Below are positions 5,618-8,144 of a DNA stretch of 8,144 bases, piece by piece. The stretch covers positions 1 to 8,144 of the forward strand of contig CAAECT010000142.1 in NCBI GenBank assembly GCA_900754435.1, read 5' to 3'. Position numbers and translations under genes: made by a program. Origin of the DNA: an uncultured Collinsella sp. GTDB taxonomy: Bacteria; Actinomycetota; Coriobacteriia; Coriobacteriales; Coriobacteriaceae. Positions within the stretch are counted from its first letter, which is position 1. Every line of letters starts with the position of its first letter. The notes under the pieces are model-generated. The model was given only the letters and a program-made list of their open reading frames with translations, was not told where the DNA came from and searched no databases.

Positions 5618-5641
5618 GAGAAATTATTCTCGCTAGAGAAT
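5618..5641. promoter_or_regulatory. Alternating GAGAA/TTCTC half-sites upstream of the modA promoter
   Basis: Plus strand: GAGAA-ATTA-TTCTC (5618-5631) shares its second arm with ATTCTC-GCTA-GAGAAT (5626-5641). Three half-sites of alternating orientation and 4-bp spacing therefore cover about -35 to -58 relative to the expected modA start. The position suits an activator or a second operator. A further dyad, around GGTACCGTACC (5652-5662), lies just upstream. The regulator is unknown. Confidence 0.4.
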
Positions 5642-5682
5642 ATAGTTTCGAGGTACCGTACCCCTCGGCGTCGCTTCGGCGG

Positions 5683-5719
5683 AAAACAAAGGCGGAGCGA
5701 TCGATAAGGTCGCCCCGCC
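5683..5719 (-). terminator. Intrinsic terminator after mogA
   Basis: Minus strand: 10-bp stem GGCGGGGCGA / TCGCTCCGCC (5719-5710 with 5700-5691, one G-U pair) and a 9-nt loop, followed directly by TTTGTTTT (5690-5683). It starts 13 nt after the mogA stop and separates the moeA-mogA transcript from modABC. Confidence 0.87.
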
Positions 5720-5732
5720 GCAGGTAAACCGC

Positions 5733-6212
5733 TTAATTGGTATGTCCGCCGCCCGCTGTCATCTGAGCCGCATGCTCCAGCTGGTCACTTACGGCCTCCC
5801 AGCTTTCGCGGGCGGCCTTCGTAGAACCGGGAAAGTTTACGACAAGTGTATGACCTCGTTGCATGCAAATAGCGCGCGAGAGCATGGCGCGGCGCGTCTT
5901 GGTCATCGAGTACGCGCGAATCGCCTCTGCAATACCCGGCACATCGCGGTCGCAGACGGCACGCGTCGCCTCGGGCGTCACATCGCGCATCGAAAGCCCC
6001 GTGCCGCCGCAGGTGAGCACGACATTGGCGTGGCACTCATCGGCGGCTTCCACAATGGCATCACCAATCTCGCTGACGTCGTCGCGCACGACCACATGTG
6101 AGGAGACCGTCCAGTCCTGCGCCTCGATAAGCTCCTCGAGCGCGGCTCCAGCCTCGTCCTGAGCAAGATCGCGTGTGTCCGAGCACGTCACAATCGAAAT
6201 CTTCAACTCCAT
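5733..6212 (-). CDS. mogA: Molybdopterin adenylyltransferase (MogA/MoaB family)
   Basis: A 159-residue cytoplasmic enzyme that adenylylates molybdopterin with ATP, giving the AMP-linked intermediate used by MoeA in molybdenum-cofactor synthesis. Motifs seen are MELKISIVTCSDTRD at the N-terminus, VVLTCGGTGLSMRDVTPEAT (residues 64-83, the GGTG loop and the aspartate of RDVTPE typical of the family), and VVNFPGS (124-130) matching the L/F-P-G-S loop. Length suits MogA/MoaB proteins; MogA and MoaB subfamilies cannot be separated by eye, and I use mogA by context. The start is ATG 6212, with AGGAGG (6224-6219) six bases upstream overlapping the moeA stop. The frame stays open upstream inside moeA, but the family N-terminus and ribosome binding site fix this start. 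The gap to moeA is ten bases, so the two are co-translated. A strong terminator follows. Confidence 0.9.
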   Translation of the reverse strand: MELKISIVTCSDTRDLAQDEAGAALEELIEAQDWTVSSHVVVRDDVSEIGDAIVEAADECHANVVLTCGGTGLSMRDVTPEATRAVCDRDVPGIAEAIRAYSMTKTRRAMLSRAICMQRGHTLVVNFPGSTKAARESWEAVSDQLEHAAQMTAGGGHTN

Positions 6213-6222
6213 AGCGATCCTC

Positions 6223-7485
6223 CTATAGCACCGTTCCCTCAGGCAGGTCGACACGCACGACGTCCACGACATCTCCCGCCTTGAGCTCGCACGGTCCTTC
6301 GTCAATACGCAGCAGGCAGTTGGCCCGCTGCATCGTGCCGAGCAGCGCCGAATTCTGCGTCTTGGCCTCGGTCACCAACAGCTCACCGGTCTCGGGGTCG
6401 CGCAAAACCGTGGCGCGATCGAAGAAGCGTCGGTCCTGGCGCTTTTTCACACCGTGCGTGAGCGTCGCCTGCTGCACGGGACGCGCGCCCTCGGCAAAGC
6501 CGCGCATCTTACGAATCGCCGGGCGGGCGAGCATCTCGAAGCCCACATACGCCGCGGCCGGATTGCCTGAAAGCCCCAGGTAAGGCTTACCCCCGAGCAA
6601 GCCAAACGTAATGGCCTTGCCGGGACGCATCGAGATCCGATCGAACAGAACCTCGCCCTCGCGCTTGACCAGCGCCGTCACATAGTCGTAATCGCCCGCC
6701 GAGGCGCCACCGCTCGTAATGACAAAATCGCACTCCTGCACGGCACGATGTACGAGCTCGGCAATCGCCTGTTCATCATCGGGAGCGATGCCGTAGAACA
6801 CGGGCTCGGCTCCTGCATCGAGCGCCTCGGCCATCAGCGCCGAGGAGTTGGAATCGCGAATCTGACCGCGTGCCGGTACCCTACTCGGTGCGACCAGTTC
6901 CGTGCCCAGCGAGATGATGCCCACGCGCGGGGCAGCGTGCACCTTCACGCTCGCGTATCCGGCGCTTGCCAGCAAGCCGGCGCCGGCCGGAGCCACGACC
7001 TCGCCGGCGTGCATCACAACATCGCCGGCATGGGCCTCCTCGGCAGCCGAGCGAACGTTCTCCCCTACCTTGGCAGGCGCCGAGAAGCGAACGTGCGAGC
7101 CCTCGTTGCCATCGCCGTCAAGCACGTCGACGATCTCGTATTTCACTACGGCGTCAGCACCCTCGGGCACCGGCGCGCCCGTCATGATGCGGACCGTCTC
7201 GCCCGCGCCGACCACGCCCTCAAAGACATGGCCCGCTGCCTCATGTCCTACGACGGAGAGCGTCACCGGAGTGTCACCGGTGGCCGCAGCAAGATCGGCT
7301 GCGCGCACGGCATATCCGTCCATAGCGCTGTTGGCAAACGGCGAGATGTCGATATCGGCCACCGCGTCCTCGGCCAAGGGAAGACCGGCGGCCTGCCACA
7401 CGGGAATCTCGACGAGATCGGTCGGAGCAACGTGCGACAGAACGATCGACTGCGCGTCCTCCAGCGGAATGAGTTTCTCTGCCAT
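6223..7485 (-). CDS. moeA: Molybdopterin molybdenumtransferase MoeA
   Basis: A 420-residue enzyme that inserts molybdate into adenylylated molybdopterin, the final step of basic molybdenum-cofactor synthesis. Landmarks in order are SPFANSAMDGYAVRAAD (49-64), IMTGAPVPEGADAVVKYE (100-117), VGIISLGTELVAP (188-200), GQIRDSNSSAL (207-217), VITSGGASAGDYDYV (255-269, the MPT-binding core), RISMRPGKAITFG (283-295) and YLGLSGNPAAAYVGFE (302-317). A short C-terminal beta domain ends the chain. Length is close to E. coli MoeA (about 410). The start is ATG 7485, with AAAGAGG five bases upstream; an in-frame start nine codons earlier lacks a ribosome binding site. It is first gene of the moeA-mogA unit, divergent from the clc gene. 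All three core regions are intact. Confidence 0.95.
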   Translation of the reverse strand: MAEKLIPLEDAQSIVLSHVAPTDLVEIPVWQAAGLPLAEDAVADIDISPFANSAMDGYAVRAADLAAATGDTPVTLSVVGHEAAGHVFEGVVGAGETVRIMTGAPVPEGADAVVKYEIVDVLDGDGNEGSHVRFSAPAKVGENVRSAAEEAHAGDVVMHAGEVVAPAGAGLLASAGYASVKVHAAPRVGIISLGTELVAPSRVPARGQIRDSNSSALMAEALDAGAEPVFYGIAPDDEQAIAELVHRAVQECDFVITSGGASAGDYDYVTALVKREGEVLFDRISMRPGKAITFGLLGGKPYLGLSGNPAAAYVGFEMLARPAIRKMRGFAEGARPVQQATLTHGVKKRQDRRFFDRATVLRDPETGELLVTEAKTQNSALLGTMQRANCLLRIDEGPCELKAGDVVDVVRVDLPEGTVL

Positions 7486-7696
7486 ATGCACCTCTTTAAT
7501 GCCACGGCGCACAACAGGGACGCCGATTCTTTATGCTTGTCTCAGTATAATCCCCCGACGCGCGACCGCGATTTGGCCTGTACCCGCAAATACACCTGTC
7601 GGCCGCAAGCCGCGAAACAGAATGGAAAGCAACCCACCGGCTCGTCGCGCTTGCCACGTTTTATAATGCTTGCGTTGCAACCTAAAAGAGGAATAT
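7486..7696. promoter_or_regulatory. Divergent promoter region between moeA and the ClC gene
   Basis: A 211-bp intergenic region. For moeA (minus strand), the likely -10 is TATACT at 7549-7544, giving a leader of about 50 nt; no good -35 is seen. For the plus-strand gene, TATAAT at 7662-7667 is a clear -10, also without a good -35. A GTTGCAAC palindrome (7674-7681) lies at its expected start site. A short TGTA-N8-TACA dyad is at 7579-7594. I saw no known fluoride or molybdenum-cofactor riboswitch features and no further ORF. Confidence 0.45.
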
Positions 7697-8144
7697 ATGG
7701 CTCATAACAACAAACCCGAAAGCGCAAACGAAGCGCAGGATCATTCCCAGCCGCTCGACGATGGCGGCTTTTTCTCCCTTAGCGACGTCATCATGGCCGG
7801 CAGGCGTCAACTCACCCGCTCCGAGCAGCTCTTGGCCGCCGACACACGCCGCAACGCCCGCAACCTGTTTGCAAGCGCCAAACTGCTCGCGCTCGTCGTC
7901 ATCGTCTCGCTCGCCATGGGTGTTGCCGCTTGGGCATTTTTGGCCTCGCTGAATATCGCGACCGATTATCGCGAGCACCACGTGTGGATTTACGCGTTGC
8001 TTCCCGTTGTGGGCGTTGCCACCGCATGGGTGTACAAAAACCACGGCCTTGCCGCCAAACGAGGTAACAACCTGGTCATCGACTCCGCCCTGGGCACACG
8101 CCTTATCCATATGCGCATGGCCGTCCTCACCTTCGTCTGCTCCA
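7697..8144 (+). CDS. ClC-family anion channel/antiporter, N-terminal part
   Basis: The first 149 codons of a gene that runs off the right edge. The start is ATG 7697, with AAAGAGG five bases upstream. The first 60 or so residues are polar and probably cytoplasmic. Next come a membrane segment (LLALVVIVSLAMGVAAWAFL), a short loop (IATDYREHHVW), and a second segment (IYALLPVVGVATAWVY). The run KRGNNLVIDSALG ... LIHMRMAVLTFVCS follows. The G-N-N-L-[IV]-[IL]-[DE] motif followed by R-M-A-x-L is characteristic of the N-terminal part of bacterial ClC proteins, which move chloride or fluoride across the membrane, often against protons. The selectivity-filter motifs lie beyond the window, so chloride and fluoride types cannot be told apart. 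It is transcribed away from moeA and probably unrelated to molybdenum. Confidence 0.72.
   Translation, partial: MAHNNKPESANEAQDHSQPLDDGGFFSLSDVIMAGRRQLTRSEQLLAADTRRNARNLFASAKLLALVVIVSLAMGVAAWAFLASLNIATDYREHHVWIYALLPVVGVATAWVYKNHGLAAKRGNNLVIDSALGTRLIHMRMAVLTFVCS

Larger units (their letters stand above)
5561..5724. repeat. 12-bp direct repeat CCCCGCCGCAGG (two copies)
   Basis: Exact copies at 5561-5572 (modA 5' untranslated region) and 5713-5724 (overlapping the 5' arm of the mogA terminator), 152 bp apart. The copies flank the modA promoter region. It may be coincidental in GC-rich DNA. No other copy was noticed. Confidence 0.3.

Noticed and set aside
5530..5732. Molybdenum-cofactor riboswitch upstream of modA (or moeA)
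   Set aside because: The conserved multi-stem core of that motif was not recognised in either upstream region; the modA region looks like protein-binding dyads and the moeA leader is only about 50 nt.
6748..7707. Plus-strand open frames opposite moeA
   Set aside because: They are antisense to an unambiguous MoeA and end inside the divergent promoter region; low-complexity composition.
7682..8110. 142-codon minus-strand frame opposite the ClC gene
   Set aside because: It is antisense to a gene with a good ribosome binding site, membrane segments and the ClC GNNL motif; no recognisable domain.

Overview
The window is GC-rich, gene-dense bacterial DNA. Codon use and gene content suggest an anaerobic actinobacterium of the Coriobacteriia (Collinsella-like). 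This is an inference from the protein families and the style of the sequence, not from a marker gene. Almost everything lies on the minus strand and concerns molybdenum: molybdate uptake (modA-modB-modC) and molybdenum-cofactor assembly (moeA-mogA). Next to it are two related genes for iron-sulfur proteins of the double-cubane / 2-hydroxyacyl-CoA dehydratase family. At the right edge a ClC-type anion channel/antiporter gene begins on the plus strand.

Layout in minus-strand transcription order (right to left). (1) moeA (7485-6223) and mogA (6212-5733) are 10 nt apart and end at a strong intrinsic terminator (5719-5683). (2) modA (5529-4657), modB (4588-3146) and modC (3142-2072) form a second unit. 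Its own promoter region at 5577-5641 carries inverted repeats over and upstream of the -10. (3) A 429-nt stretch without a large gene (2071-1643) holds a candidate promoter and operator, a 22-codon leader ORF with a strong ribosome binding site, two hairpins, and an 8-nt segment complementary to the ribosome binding site of the next gene. (4) A full double-cubane-type reductase gene (1642-359) follows, then a 154-nt gap with nested inverted repeats, then the start of a second gene of the same family (204-1, cut by the window edge). The divergent gene clc (7697 onward) shares a 211-nt intergenic region with moeA.

How the genes work together: ModA captures molybdate outside the membrane, ModB passes it through and ModC powers transport. 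MogA adenylylates molybdopterin and MoeA inserts molybdate, giving active cofactor for molybdoenzymes not present here. The two double-cubane-family proteins appear to be a separate low-potential reductase module with its own promoter and leader.

The points most worth a second look are the leader RNA of the reductase gene (leader peptide plus possible sequestration of the ribosome binding site) and the architecture of ModB. ModB has a signal peptide and about 185 extra residues predicted outside the membrane, ahead of an otherwise ordinary permease.
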